Assembly (NCBI GenBank): GCA_024998625.1
Contig: JACOEL010000023.1
Location: forward strand, 1-64,000
Direction of reading: 5' to 3'
DNA length: 64,000 bases
Source: Nitrospira sp.
GTDB taxonomy: Bacteria > Nitrospirota > Nitrospiria > Nitrospirales > Nitrospiraceae
Shown here: positions 35,049 through 43,914 of the stretch, one piece after another
How positions within the stretch are numbered: position 1 is the first letter of the stretch
Layout of the letters: each line of letters begins with the position of its first letter
Notes under the pieces: model-generated
What the model was told of the DNA's origin: nothing
The model's database searches: none
Seen by the model: only the letters and a program-made list of their open reading frames with translations
Program-made: the position numbers and the translations under genes

Positions 35049-35273
35049 GGACAGAGCGAAGCGGGAGGGGAAATCTTTCTGTCGCGTGCTGTGAGTGCTG
35101 ATCCTGCTGGAGAAGCCCCGTAACGACATTCGAGAAAAGTGAGTGCCCGGTAGACTGCTCGTCATCTGTCGGTGCTTCGCGCACTCGTGCCCTCTCGACC
35201 ACGACGCCACTACTGCATCATGCCGTCGTTCTGCCGGGGTTTTCCTCGTCTGGCTTTCTGTCTTGCCGGTGTC

Positions 35274-36197
35274 CTACCCTCCACGGCTTGTTTGTGGTGT
35301 CTGACCCAATGGATGACGATCGGCAATGGATGGTATTCCGTAATCCCGATGCGGCGCTGCCGTCGAGACCTGCTTCGGCTGGCTCTCCGGAGGGGCATGG
35401 TCGGACGGTCCCGTAGCGGCGGGGAAAGGTCGCTCTTGAGTGGGACCGTCAGGGTCCGGCGTGAGGGGAACGCCTCCGGTTCCGTTGTGTCGTGGTGAGT
35501 CGGGCTGGCGGCTGATCTGTTTCGGTTGCCCCGCTTTGGCTAATTGCACATTCACGGTCACGATTCCCTCATTGAGATTTCGATAGGGATAGGCGGCAGT
35601 GATGAGCGGGAGGGCATCGGCTTGTTCCTGTGTGGTCACGAGGGTGAGCGCCGGCACATATCGGCCTGCAGCGACTTTGACCCCGATCAGCTTCGCGCCC
35701 GGTTCGACCACAACGTGGTCACCGAGTTCGGTGCGAAAAACAAGGGCCTGCATGCCGACGAAGGTATCGTCTCCGATTCTGGCTGGTCCATGCACCTGCG
35801 ATTGGTGAGCCAGTGAGACGCGCTTGCCGATATAGACGGAATAGGTCTTGCCCGAGATCTGCACTTCGTTTTCCGGCAATTCATGGTCCCCTTCGAACGT
35901 CTCCAGTCCATGGATGACGACCCCGTCCTGCACGTTACTGTGATCCCCGACATAAATGTTCTGCCCTTCGTCGCCGCGGACCGAAGCGCCCGGTGCGATG
36001 AAAATCAACTCGCCGATGGTTACGGATCCAATGACCGCCGCTAGGGGATGAATGCGTGCCGATGCGGCAATCGTCGGCACCGCGACGTGGGGATTAAATG
36101 TGGCAGGAACGTTGGGGGCCACCCAGCCGACCAGCGCGATGCCGAGGAGGAGCAGGTTCAGGCCCAGGCTGAGTGAGAGGGGCAACGATCGAAGCAT
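35274..36197 (-). CDS. Exported Cam-type gamma-carbonic anhydrase
   Basis: Gamma-carbonic anhydrases hydrate CO2 at a metal site formed between subunits of a left-handed beta-helix trimer. The 307-residue product has a signal peptide (SLGLNLLLLGIALVGW), then hexapeptide repeats with SNVQDGVVIHG and SLAHQSQVHGPARIG; the three histidines are the metal ligands. The acidic loop LETFEGDHELPENEV is the mark of the archetypal Cam subclass rather than CamH. A 75-residue Pro-rich C-terminal tail is extra. The ATG at 36197 follows GGAG. An exported enzyme could supply bicarbonate or CO2 across the envelope for carbon fixation. Confidence 0.88.
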   Translation of the reverse strand: MLRSLPLSLSLGLNLLLLGIALVGWVAPNVPATFNPHVAVPTIAASARIHPLAAVIGSVTIGELIFIAPGASVRGDEGQNIYVGDHSNVQDGVVIHGLETFEGDHELPENEVQISGKTYSVYIGKRVSLAHQSQVHGPARIGDDTFVGMQALVFRTELGDHVVVEPGAKLIGVKVAAGRYVPALTLVTTQEQADALPLITAAYPYRNLNEGIVTVNVQLAKAGQPKQISRQPDSPRHNGTGGVPLTPDPDGPTQERPFPAATGPSDHAPPESQPKQVSTAAPHRDYGIPSIADRHPLGQTPQTSRGG

Positions 36198-36490
36198 CAA
36201 TGATTCTCCAGGAGGCACGGGCGCTCACCCCCACGCTGTTGATCCAGTATTCGTAGAGCTGGTCCACGGTTCTTGTCGGTACCGGTGCAGGTTCCCCTCG
36301 TCTCCATGTCGGCGGATGGAGCCTTAAACTTAAGGCATGCGTCGAGTCCCCTCATTCCGGCACTCGGGAGTGGACCGGACCGGCCTGGAACACGTAAAAT
36401 GCGCGTCCGCGGTGCTCACCCCCTTCAGCCGTGAGGGCCTGGGAAACGGCAGGGCTGAAACAACAGTGGGCTGACTAGGAAGGGATTGTC

Positions 36491-37582
36491 ATGAGTGTGA
36501 AATGTGGAATCGTCGGGCTGCCGAATGTGGGCAAGTCCACCCTGTTTAATGCGCTGACCAAGTCCGGGATCGCAGCGGAGAACTATCCGTTTTGCACGAT
36601 CGAGCCGAACATCGGCATTGTAGAGGTGCCGGATGCACGGATGCAGGCGCTGGCGGACATCGTGAAGCCGCAGCGGATGCAGTATGCGACGACCGAATTC
36701 GTGGACATCGCCGGGTTAGTGGCCGGAGCGTCAAAGGGGGAAGGACTGGGAAACCAGTTTTTAGCCACTATTCGCGAGACCGACGGGATTGTGAATGTGG
36801 TGCGCTGTTTTGAGGATGACAACGTCGTCCACGTGGCAGGGAAGGTCGACCCGATCTCCGACATCGCGACCATCGTGACGGAACTTGCGCTGGCCGACCT
36901 CACGACTGTGGAGAAAGCTCAGGAGCGGAACGTGAAGCTCGTGCGCTCCGGCGATAAAGATGCGGCGAAGCTGGGGGAACTGCTGGTGCAGGTGGCCGCC
37001 TGTTTGAACGAAGGAAAGCCGGCTCGCACCCTGAAGCTCGATCCGGCGCAGCGCACCTTGTTGAAGCCTTTGTGTCTGCTTACGATGAAGCCGGTGATGT
37101 ATGTGGCCAACGTGGCTGAAAAAGGCTTTACCAATAATCCGCTGCTGACGCGCGTGGAAGAATATGCTGCGCATGAAGGGGCGCCGGTCGTCGCCATCTG
37201 CGCCGCACTGGAGTCCGAAATCGCAGTGCTCTCTGATGAGGAAAAGCGGGAATTCCTGGCCGACATCGGCATGAACGAACCGGGGCTGAATCGACTGATC
37301 CGCGCGGCCTACCAGCTCCTGGGCTTGCAGACGTATTTTACCGCCGGCGTGAAAGAAGTCCGCGCATGGACGATTCATATCGGCGATACGGCGCCGCAGG
37401 CCGCCGGCGTCATTCACGGCGATTTTGAGAAGGGGTTCATTCGCGCGGAGGTGATCGGTTACAACGACTTCATCGCCTGCAAAGGCGAACAGGGAGCGAA
37501 GGAGAAAGGGAAGATGCGGCTGGAAGGGAAGGAGTACGTGGTGCAGGACGGCGATGTGATGCACTTCCGGTTCAACGTCTAG
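36491..37582 (+). CDS. ychF: Redox-regulated ATPase YchF
   Basis: YchF/OLA1 is an Obg-related P-loop protein that prefers ATP and binds ribosomes. The 363-residue protein shows the G1 motif GLPNVGKST, the switch region [32 protein letters not shown] and a C-terminal TGS-like domain ([14 protein letters not shown] through [10 protein letters not shown]). Its length and sequence are those of typical bacterial YchF. The upstream gap of about 290 bp to the carbonic anhydrase gene holds no gene. Confidence 0.96.
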   Translation: MSVKCGIVGLPNVGKSTLFNALTKSGIAAENYPFCTIEPNIGIVEVPDARMQALADIVKPQRMQYATTEFVDIAGLVAGASKGEGLGNQFLATIRETDGIVNVVRCFEDDNVVHVAGKVDPISDIATIVTELALADLTTVEKAQERNVKLVRSGDKDAAKLGELLVQVAACLNEGKPARTLKLDPAQRTLLKPLCLLTMKPVMYVANVAEKGFTNNPLLTRVEEYAAHEGAPVVAICAALESEIAVLSDEEKREFLADIGMNEPGLNRLIRAAYQLLGLQTYFTAGVKEVRAWTIHIGDTAPQAAGVIHGDFEKGFIRAEVIGYNDFIACKGEQGAKEKGKMRLEGKEYVVQDGDVMHFRFNV

Positions 37583-37639
37583 CGACGCTCTTTTACCATG
37601 TCATGAGGCAACTGATTGTTGCCTGATCGGAGATCCAAC

Positions 37640-38095
37640 GTGAACGAACAAGACACACAGCGGGCCGTTGATGTTCTCAATCGAATTATGGAACATGAAT
37701 TAGCAGGCGTGGTTCGGTATACGCACTACGCGCTGATGATCTACGGGTACAACCGTATCCCGATCGTGTCCTGGCTCAAGGGCAATGCGGATGAAAGTCT
37801 CGCCCATGCCCATAAAGCCGGTGAACTGGTGACTCTATTGGGCGGTCATCCCTCGTTGAAGATCGGCACCCTGCTCGAAACCGAGAAGCACGATGTGGGC
37901 GATATTCTGCGCGAGAGTCTGGAGCACGAGAAAGCCGCCGTCGCCTCGTATTACGAATTGCTGAAACTGGCTGAGGGCAAGTCCGTGTTGTTGGAAGAAT
38001 ATGCGCGAGAAATGATCGTGGGCGAAGAACTGCATCTGGACGAAGTGAATAAGATGCTGCGCAAGTCCGGCGATGTGCAGGCCTTCACGTCCTAA
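37640..38095 (+). CDS. Bacterioferritin-like protein
   Basis: A 151-residue four-helix-bundle protein of the bacterioferritin/Dps superfamily. Likely diiron ligands are in MEHELAG, DESLAHAHKAGE, LEHEKAAVASYYEL and GEELHLDEV, one set per helix pair. It probably oxidises and stores iron, or protects from peroxide. The GTG at 37640 starts VNEQDTQRAV; upstream frame to 37616 has no ribosome-binding support. It starts 57 bp after ychF. A strong hairpin follows the stop. Confidence 0.82.
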   Translation: MNEQDTQRAVDVLNRIMEHELAGVVRYTHYALMIYGYNRIPIVSWLKGNADESLAHAHKAGELVTLLGGHPSLKIGTLLETEKHDVGDILRESLEHEKAAVASYYELLKLAEGKSVLLEEYAREMIVGEELHLDEVNKMLRKSGDVQAFTS

Positions 38096-38116
38096 CTCTT
38101 CACGCTGCCTGACGGT

Positions 38117-38150
38117 GCAGGCTTGGTCCGGAGTTCCGGACCAGGCTTGC
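38117..38150 (+). terminator. Hairpin downstream of the ferritin-like gene
   Basis: A 15-bp stem (38117-38131 with 38136-38150, two G-T pairs, four-base loop AGTT) begins about 20 bp after the stop codon. There is no T-run. A likely transcript end or stabilising structure. Confidence 0.45.
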
Positions 38151-38223
38151 GTCATGATCCATGACGCCGATTGTTGCCGAGCACTGAAGCCGGCCACTCA
38201 CCGTCACCCATGACTCTGCCTTC

Positions 38224-38688
38224 ATGTTTAACGTGATTCTATATCAGCCGGAAATTCCTCCGAACACGGGGAACATCATCCGGCTCTGCGCCAACACCGG
38301 CGCCTCGTTGCACCTGGTCAAGCCGTTGGGCTTTACGCTGGAAGACAAACAATTGCTGCGAGCCGGACTGGATTATCACGAATTCGCCTCGATCACGGTA
38401 CACGAGACGTGGGCGGACTGTCTGGAACGGATGAAGGATCGCCGTATCTTTGCCGTATCCACAAAAGGCCGGCAACGGTACGATCTGGTCCGATATACCG
38501 AAGGCGATGCATTCGTCTTTGGTCCGGAAAGTCGTGGATTGCCGGCGGAGATTCTCGGCAGCGTCCCTGAACAGCAGTGTCTACGCGTACCGATGGTGCC
38601 GGGAAGCCGTAGCCTCAACCTCTCCAACTCGGTGGCGGTGGTGCTCTACGAAGCCTGGCGGCAGGTTGAATTTGGAAATTACGTGTAA
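38224..38688 (+). CDS. trmL: tRNA (cytidine(34)-2'-O)-methyltransferase TrmL
   Basis: TrmL methylates the 2'-O of the wobble C/cmnm5U34 of tRNA-Leu isoacceptors with S-adenosylmethionine. The 154-residue SPOUT protein has motif 1 in PEIPPNTGNIIRLCANTG, motif 2 in FVFGPESRGLP and motif 3 in SRSLNLSNSVAVVLYEAWR, all in the TrmL form. Length is typical. It is the last gene before the accessory island on the opposite strand. Confidence 0.93.
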   Translation: MFNVILYQPEIPPNTGNIIRLCANTGASLHLVKPLGFTLEDKQLLRAGLDYHEFASITVHETWADCLERMKDRRIFAVSTKGRQRYDLVRYTEGDAFVFGPESRGLPAEILGSVPEQQCLRVPMVPGSRSLNLSNSVAVVLYEAWRQVEFGNYV

Positions 38689-38773
38689 CGAAGTGAAGAG
38701 CACATAGCCTATGGCTTACAGACGACAGGCCGCCGCAGAAAAAACAGGACTCCTCTGCTCGTGCTGGCGTCGC

Positions 38774-39961
38774 TCAGGCGCTGGTCTGCGAAAATGGATG
38801 CAGATGGCTCAGGCTGACATGTTTCTGTGCGAAGGCCTCACCGACCCGCTGGATGTCCGCGATGTGTTTCACCGAATCCATCACCTGCACATTTTCCGCT
38901 TGTACGTTGCCGAGACCCAAGGTGTCTAAGCCGGTTTGGCTCACGTCCGGATCGTAGCGCACATAGGTGAACTGTTTCGCTCCGGTCCAGTTGGATGCTT
39001 TTGCGTCCGCCGCAAGCACCATGTCGCCGATTTCACGGTCGATTGATGCGCCGAAACGGCAATCGCCTAACATGCGGCAGGCCATGTCCCAGCCGGCGCA
39101 GGCCGCATTCATTAAGGCCCGCGGGACATTCTTGGCGTGATCTCCTAACCAGAGGTCATCTGCTTGCAGGTTGGGGCGCGCGAAAGCGGCGCAGCCCGTT
39201 CCCACTGAGACGATTAACAGCTTGTCCGTCCCGGTGGACCAGTTGAGCTTATATGGCGCCGCTGTCGCCATCTGAAAGGCGAGGAACGCGGGATTGTTGT
39301 ACGTGGTCACGCCGCCATCGACGAAAATGAATTGATACTCGCTCGGTGTGCCGGGGGCGAAGATCACCACCTCGGGCGGGAAGAAGGTCGGCGCGGCGGT
39401 GCTGGCGCGCACCAGTTGCCACAGCGGCAAGTTCAGATTGCAGTCTTTGCGATCACGCTGGTTGTACTTGGCTTTGGGGTTATTCCAGATCGGCCAGGGG
39501 GAATCCGTGGTGTGGTTGCGCAACACCATCATCAGCAAGGTGCGCAGTCCCGCGTCGCCGAGGGTGGCGGGTGGTGCGCCGTCTGAATAACCCAACGCCC
39601 GGTTGAGTTCGGCGCGTAGTTTGGCGGCCAGCGGTTCATCGTCATAGCTATAGCGTAGCCGCTTGAAGACCGAAGCCTTGTCGAACATTTGTTGTCCGCT
39701 CGAGACATAGAAGGCGCGAATCTTGTCCATGGACATGCCCGCCGAAATGCAGGCGGCGATGATGGCTCCCGTGCTGGTCCCGCAGACGAAATCAAACCAG
39801 TCGCCCAGGACCAATTCCGGTTTTCCAAGTTGTGCGCGGAGGTCGGCCTCCAGCTTGGCGAGAATTTCCGCGCTCATCAGTCCAAGAATCCCACCGCCGT
39901 CACAGGCGAGAATTGTTTTGAGGCCGGAGGGTTCAATGCGGGTTTTCAACCTCTCGCTCAT
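38774..39961 (-). CDS. Patatin-like phospholipase
   Basis: The 395-residue protein has the patatin catalytic dyad: oxyanion hole CDGGGILG at residues 20-27, nucleophile elbow GTSTG at 61-65 (Ser63) and the Asp of VDGG at 215-217. Patatins hydrolyse membrane phospholipids; relatives such as CapV act as membrane-damaging effectors in anti-phage systems. AGGAGG precedes the ATG. It lies 39 bp after a TIR-WD40 gene and ends a three-gene minus-strand operon. No signal peptide or membrane segment, so it acts from the cytoplasm. No cyclic-nucleotide synthase gene is nearby. Confidence 0.9.
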   Translation of the reverse strand: MSERLKTRIEPSGLKTILACDGGGILGLMSAEILAKLEADLRAQLGKPELVLGDWFDFVCGTSTGAIIAACISAGMSMDKIRAFYVSSGQQMFDKASVFKRLRYSYDDEPLAAKLRAELNRALGYSDGAPPATLGDAGLRTLLMMVLRNHTTDSPWPIWNNPKAKYNQRDRKDCNLNLPLWQLVRASTAAPTFFPPEVVIFAPGTPSEYQFIFVDGGVTTYNNPAFLAFQMATAAPYKLNWSTGTDKLLIVSVGTGCAAFARPNLQADDLWLGDHAKNVPRALMNAACAGWDMACRMLGDCRFGASIDREIGDMVLAADAKASNWTGAKQFTYVRYDPDVSQTGLDTLGLGNVQAENVQVMDSVKHIADIQRVGEAFAQKHVSLSHLHPFSQTSA

Positions 39962-40000
39962 GTTGCCTCCTGAAGATAGTCCGTAGAAGTGAATGGCTCG

Positions 40001-41497
40001 CTAGTCCGTTTTATTGTCTTTGCCTGGGGCAATGCTGGGTGACTCTTGTGCCGGCGCATCCGGCGGAATCGGCAAACCTGGGCATTGTTCGCGATACTCA
40101 ATGTCCGGTGAGACCTGTTCGCGCCATTCCTTACGGCTCATGTTACGGGTGAGCTTGGCACAGAGTTCGTTGGGCCAGGCATCGGGTGCTGGCCAGAGTC
40201 GCAGCGTCTTGTCCAAACTACCCGAGACAAGGCGGCGGCCATCAGGGCTGAACGCCACACTCGTCACCCACGAGCCATGGCTGTCCAACGGCTCACCAAT
40301 GGGCTGGCCCGTCTCGCTATTCCAAAGCCGGAGTATCCCGTCCTTACTGCCCGTGACGAGGCGGCGACCGTCCGGGCTGAACGCCATACTCATCACCTCC
40401 GCTTTGGGCCCTTTCAGTGATACGCCGATCGACTGGCCGGTCTCCGCATCCCAGCGCCGCACTGTTCCATCGGCACCGCCGGAGAGGAGATGGGTCCCGT
40501 CCGGGCTGAACGCCACACTCCTCACCCACGCGTTATGCCCCTTCAACGGCTCGCCGATTGGCTGGCCCGTCTGGGCATCCCAGAGCCGTACCGTTCCATC
40601 CCCACTGCCGGAAAGGAAGCGACGGCCGTCCGGGCTGAATCTGACTACTTCAGCCGAAGAGTTGGTTTTGATTATTTTGTTCACTCGCTCTAGCGCAAAT
40701 ACCTCAGTCCACATCGTGTTCTCGATTTCGATATGTGGCGCAATCCGGTGCGCCGCCAGCAGTTTCGACAACCCAAGCACCAACCCCCCTGGACGGGCGC
40801 CGGATAGCATGGTCTGTGCTTCCGTATTCAGTCGCAGCGCTGTGGCGTTTCGGAGTGCGATTTCAAGATGGTTCTTGCTGTCGATCACCCGAAAAGTGGC
40901 AACTGCAAGAGCAATCGCCAGGGCTGCCAGCAACGTAAACACAGTGCGAGTCATCCAGCGCCAGCGCTGGTTTGCCTTCTTCGAATTAGGTGCGGTGGCC
41001 AGTCGATTGACGACGTCATCAGATGCGAGGCCAGCCGAGACGGCCTCGTTTGATTCATTGATCCAAATATTGCCTTGGTGTGCGAGCCACTCCTGAACTC
41101 TTGATGAAAGTTCACCATCTTGCAGCGCTCCTCCAACGTTGATCGGAACAATCGGTCGGTCTCGACGCACCTTGCGGAACTCCTCAACTTCGGTTCGAAC
41201 CCAGCGGGGCTCTTCCAATGTTTCGCGGTTGGCGATGACGACCAGTGCATGAGAACGGAGGAGGGCTTGGTGTAGCGTGCTGTCGAGTTGATTGCCGACC
41301 GGGGCCTCGTCCTCACTGAAAAAGACCGTATAGTCAGCTTCGCGAAGGCGGCGAGTGAGATCAGACGCATAACTGCGAGTTCCCCGTGGCGGCGGGCCGA
41401 GAGCGAATGAAATGAAGATATCGTAGCCAAATAACCGCGCTGCATAGCTGCGCTTGGGCGCTGCTGACCTGGGAGTGGCTTCCACTGAATTCAGCAT
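40001..41497 (-). CDS. TIR-transmembrane-WD40 protein
   Basis: From the ATG at 41497 the protein is 498 residues. A TIR domain covers about residues 24-140: DIFISFALG, FFSEDEAPVGNQL and the helix RWVRTEVEEF, where Glu103 sits at the NADase catalytic position. A single membrane segment follows (about 185-204), then a helical linker (LEIALRNATALRLNTEA, LGLSKLLAAHRI) like that of STAND-type proteins, then four WD40 repeats (about 284-434) and a C-terminal tail. TIR domains cleave NAD or make signalling nucleotides in bacterial immunity. The frame is open to 41674 but that part lies inside the upstream gene, whose stop is 14 bp before this ATG. Confidence 0.85.
   Translation of the reverse strand: MLNSVEATPRSAAPKRSYAARLFGYDIFISFALGPPPRGTRSYASDLTRRLREADYTVFFSEDEAPVGNQLDSTLHQALLRSHALVVIANRETLEEPRWVRTEVEEFRKVRRDRPIVPINVGGALQDGELSSRVQEWLAHQGNIWINESNEAVSAGLASDDVVNRLATAPNSKKANQRWRWMTRTVFTLLAALAIALAVATFRVIDSKNHLEIALRNATALRLNTEAQTMLSGARPGGLVLGLSKLLAAHRIAPHIEIENTMWTEVFALERVNKIIKTNSSAEVVRFSPDGRRFLSGSGDGTVRLWDAQTGQPIGEPLKGHNAWVRSVAFSPDGTHLLSGGADGTVRRWDAETGQSIGVSLKGPKAEVMSMAFSPDGRRLVTGSKDGILRLWNSETGQPIGEPLDSHGSWVTSVAFSPDGRRLVSGSLDKTLRLWPAPDAWPNELCAKLTRNMSRKEWREQVSPDIEYREQCPGLPIPPDAPAQESPSIAPGKDNKTD
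40140..40660 (-). repeat. Four 129-bp DNA repeats encoding WD40 blades
   Basis: The string GGGCTGAA or a close variant recurs at 40245, 40374, 40503 and 40632, an exact 129-base (43-codon) period, with long near-identical stretches around it. It is coding repeat sequence, not a CRISPR array. The high similarity suggests recent duplication or gene conversion. Confidence 0.75.
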
Positions 41498-41511
41498 AGG
41501 AACAATGTGGT

Positions 41512-43494
41512 CTACAGACTCCTGCTGTCGATCCACGCGACTCTTCCTGTTCTCCGCTTCACTTCTTCGTACATGTGGGCCGTGCCGCCCGGTCCGTCGC
41601 CGCCGCCTCCGTCCCACAAGCAAATGAACCGCACTTTGTTGATGCCGTAGGATAGGGCGGTGTAGAGCAGCCACCGATTGCAGCGTTCGAATGGGTTCAC
41701 ACCATTGGGCAACGGGCCGAGTTCGTCCGGCATGATGCGAGGTTCGTCCTTCAGGCCTGATTTGAGGCGGTAGAACCGCTCACGCCACTTGTCACCGTCG
41801 GCAGAGGGAAGGATCGAGCGCTGGATGAATTCCGGCTCCGGGAGCGGCAGCAACAGTTGCAGCCGTACATTTCGTTGCCGGCAGGCTTCGAGAAACAGCA
41901 AATCCCCTCCGCTGGCCCCCTGGGTGAGCGCGAGGTCCTCCGGTCCGGCGCCCAGTTGATCCAACGCCGAGGCGATGTTCTGCGCCGCGACCGATTCCTT
42001 CTCGGCCGGGAACCGCTCGCTGGGGCGGCCCGGCGCGTCGATCATGTGGCCGCTGAAGAGGATCACCTGTCGCGGTTGCCAGTCTTCGGGCTTCTGAAGT
42101 TTCTGCAAGGCGCGGTCGAAGGTCGCGGTGCCGGCCTCGACGTTCTTCGGCCTGAAGCCTAAATCCTTGAGCAACTGGAGTTGGGCGCGACCGGAGTTGA
42201 GCGCAAACCAGTCCTTGTCATTTTTTGCCAGGGCTTCCTTGTACGCGGCCTGTGCCGCCTCCGGCGTACCGACCAGCACCTCTAGATCGCCCAGCGTCAT
42301 GTTGGACCAGAAGCGCTGCTGTTCATCCGGCTCGGACTCCGCTGCAAATCGGATGGCTCCGGCCATGGTGTCCATTTCACCGTCGTAGCGTGGATCTTTG
42401 ATGATGAGGTGGCGATGGAGGTGCATCAAGGTGAGCGCGTTGATGCCGGAGTAGTAATGACCGGGGTTGCGGCGGAAGGCGGTCGTGTAGCTGTCGATGG
42501 CGGCGCGTAGCAGGGCCTCTTCGTAGGCCGCTTCGTCTTGCATCTGTTCCGGGCTGTTGCCGGCGCGGCGCCAGGCGATGACCCAAGCATCCTTATCGAC
42601 GCGGCCGAGCAAGGCCCAGGTTTCCGGGTCATGCGGATACAACTCCAAGATTTTTCGGTAGTGCGCCCGCGCGCGGTCCATCGAATGGCCTGGGCGGCCG
42701 GCCAAGGCGAGCCGCTGCAAACAGATGCCCTGCTCGCGCAGACCCTTGAGATTGTGCGGTTCGACCGCCAGGCCTCGTTCGAGCTGTTCCAAGGCAAAGC
42801 CGAAGCGTTCTGCCTTGCGCAAGGCCTCGCCGGCCTTGATCCAGGCCTCGGCTCGAAACGCCGCGATCGGCGCCTCGTCCGCAAGGACCAGGACATCACC
42901 GATGTGCCCCGTTTTTCGCGCCAAGGCGATGCGGCTTTCCCATGTCTCATGCTGTTGCCAGAATTCCCGCACGTCGCCGATGCGAAGCGATTTCCAATCT
43001 GGCTCCTGGAGATTCGGCATCAATTGATAGACCGGACTCACCTTGCGGCCGTGCCACGACTCCATCGTCGCTGTGACCATGTCTGCAAGGTTCTTCTTGT
43101 CCAGCTTCAGGGCCGCAGGATCCGGTCCCCTGTTTGTGATGCTGTAGCGGAGCTTCCGATCGGTATAGAGGTCGAAGGCGGCGGGCACTCGCCCGCCGCA
43201 GGTCAAGACGACGCCGCGGGCGCGCAGCGCATGGCGCACGCCCAGTTCGTACCAGACGTTGGGATTATCCAGGGTGAGGTCCGCCACGACGAGGTCGGCG
43301 ATGAGGAGTTCCTGGAACATGTCGGTGCGGATATCGCCGGCCTGTACCTCTTCATCCGCACGAAATACGTCCAAGCCAGCGGCCTCCAGTGCCGGCTTGA
43401 TCAACTCAACATAGACACGATTAAAATCGATCTCGTTGCCTTGGTTGTCGCGCTTCACGCCGAACGGCATGGCGACAAAGGCATGTGGTTTCAT
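41512..43494 (-). CDS. Deoxyribosyltransferase-like / DUF4071 (TRAFs-binding) / SLOG-like protein
   Basis: The 660-residue protein has three parts. Residues 1-100 resemble nucleoside 2-deoxyribosyltransferase/TIR-like folds: FVAMPFG, then DLTLDNPNVWYELG with Glu83 in the catalytic position. Residues about 170-470 are TPR-like helices with the DUF4071 (MAP3K TRAFs-binding) signature LLGRVDKDAW, then FRRNPGHYYSGINALTL. Residues 476-660 begin VILFSGHMIDAPGR and contain TQGASGGDLLFLEAC and LLPLPEPEFI, a SLOG-type nucleotide-binding pattern. It is the first gene of a probable operon with the TIR-WD40 and patatin genes. I infer a sensor or nucleotide-signalling role; no experimental function is known to me. 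Confidence 0.75.
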   Translation of the reverse strand: MKPHAFVAMPFGVKRDNQGNEIDFNRVYVELIKPALEAAGLDVFRADEEVQAGDIRTDMFQELLIADLVVADLTLDNPNVWYELGVRHALRARGVVLTCGGRVPAAFDLYTDRKLRYSITNRGPDPAALKLDKKNLADMVTATMESWHGRKVSPVYQLMPNLQEPDWKSLRIGDVREFWQQHETWESRIALARKTGHIGDVLVLADEAPIAAFRAEAWIKAGEALRKAERFGFALEQLERGLAVEPHNLKGLREQGICLQRLALAGRPGHSMDRARAHYRKILELYPHDPETWALLGRVDKDAWVIAWRRAGNSPEQMQDEAAYEEALLRAAIDSYTTAFRRNPGHYYSGINALTLMHLHRHLIIKDPRYDGEMDTMAGAIRFAAESEPDEQQRFWSNMTLGDLEVLVGTPEAAQAAYKEALAKNDKDWFALNSGRAQLQLLKDLGFRPKNVEAGTATFDRALQKLQKPEDWQPRQVILFSGHMIDAPGRPSERFPAEKESVAAQNIASALDQLGAGPEDLALTQGASGGDLLFLEACRQRNVRLQLLLPLPEPEFIQRSILPSADGDKWRERFYRLKSGLKDEPRIMPDELGPLPNGVNPFERCNRWLLYTALSYGINKVRFICLWDGGGGDGPGGTAHMYEEVKRRTGRVAWIDSRSL

Positions 43495-43914
43495 GCGAGT
43501 CTCCGATTGGGAGTACGATGGCCTGCCGATTCGAGTTTCTCGTGTGACGGCCTGTGTACTATGGAGCGGCTAGGAACGCATCATACTCCGTTTGTAACCC
43601 GCTGAACATTGCGATGAGCCGGCCGAGCTGCTGTGCTTCGATTCCACCATGTCGAAGTCGAAACGCCAGGATCGCAAGCCGCAGTCAAGGCTCCACCGCA
43701 TCAATTCAACAGCAAATGCTGTACCGGGAAATGCGGTGAGCGGTCTTTGCTTATTTTGTGCAGTGATGCGAAATGCATGTATTTGTGGAGAATGGGAGCA
43801 TGACGGAATGCAGTATCTGAAAAACACGGCGCTGTTATCAAAAGAGATACAGCGGATCACTTCTGCAATTCACCGACCGGCGCGGGCCTGTCCCCTGAGG
43901 GCGGCTCTATGCAA
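43495..43914. other. Intergenic stretch with a possible gene remnant
   Basis: About 420 bp between the island's first gene and kup. No intact gene is convincing. On the minus strand, about 41 coding-like codons (LRLAILAFRLRHGGIEAQ and on to a stop near 43560) begin straight after a TGA, which may be the decayed tail of a gene. The promoter of the minus-strand operon should lie in the part next to 43494, but I see no clear boxes. Confidence 0.4.

Noticed and set aside
40140-40660. Regularly spaced repeats suggestive of CRISPR
   Set aside because: The 129-base period lies inside an open frame and encodes WD40 blades.
38774-43494. Canonical CBASS or Thoeris system
   Set aside because: No CD-NTase cyclase, Cap2/Cap3 or SIR2-type ThsA protein is present; only the patatin and TIR parts are shared with those systems.
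42538-43605. 355-codon open frame on the plus strand
   Set aside because: It is antisense to the DUF4071-SLOG gene; it has no ribosome-binding site and no family resemblance.
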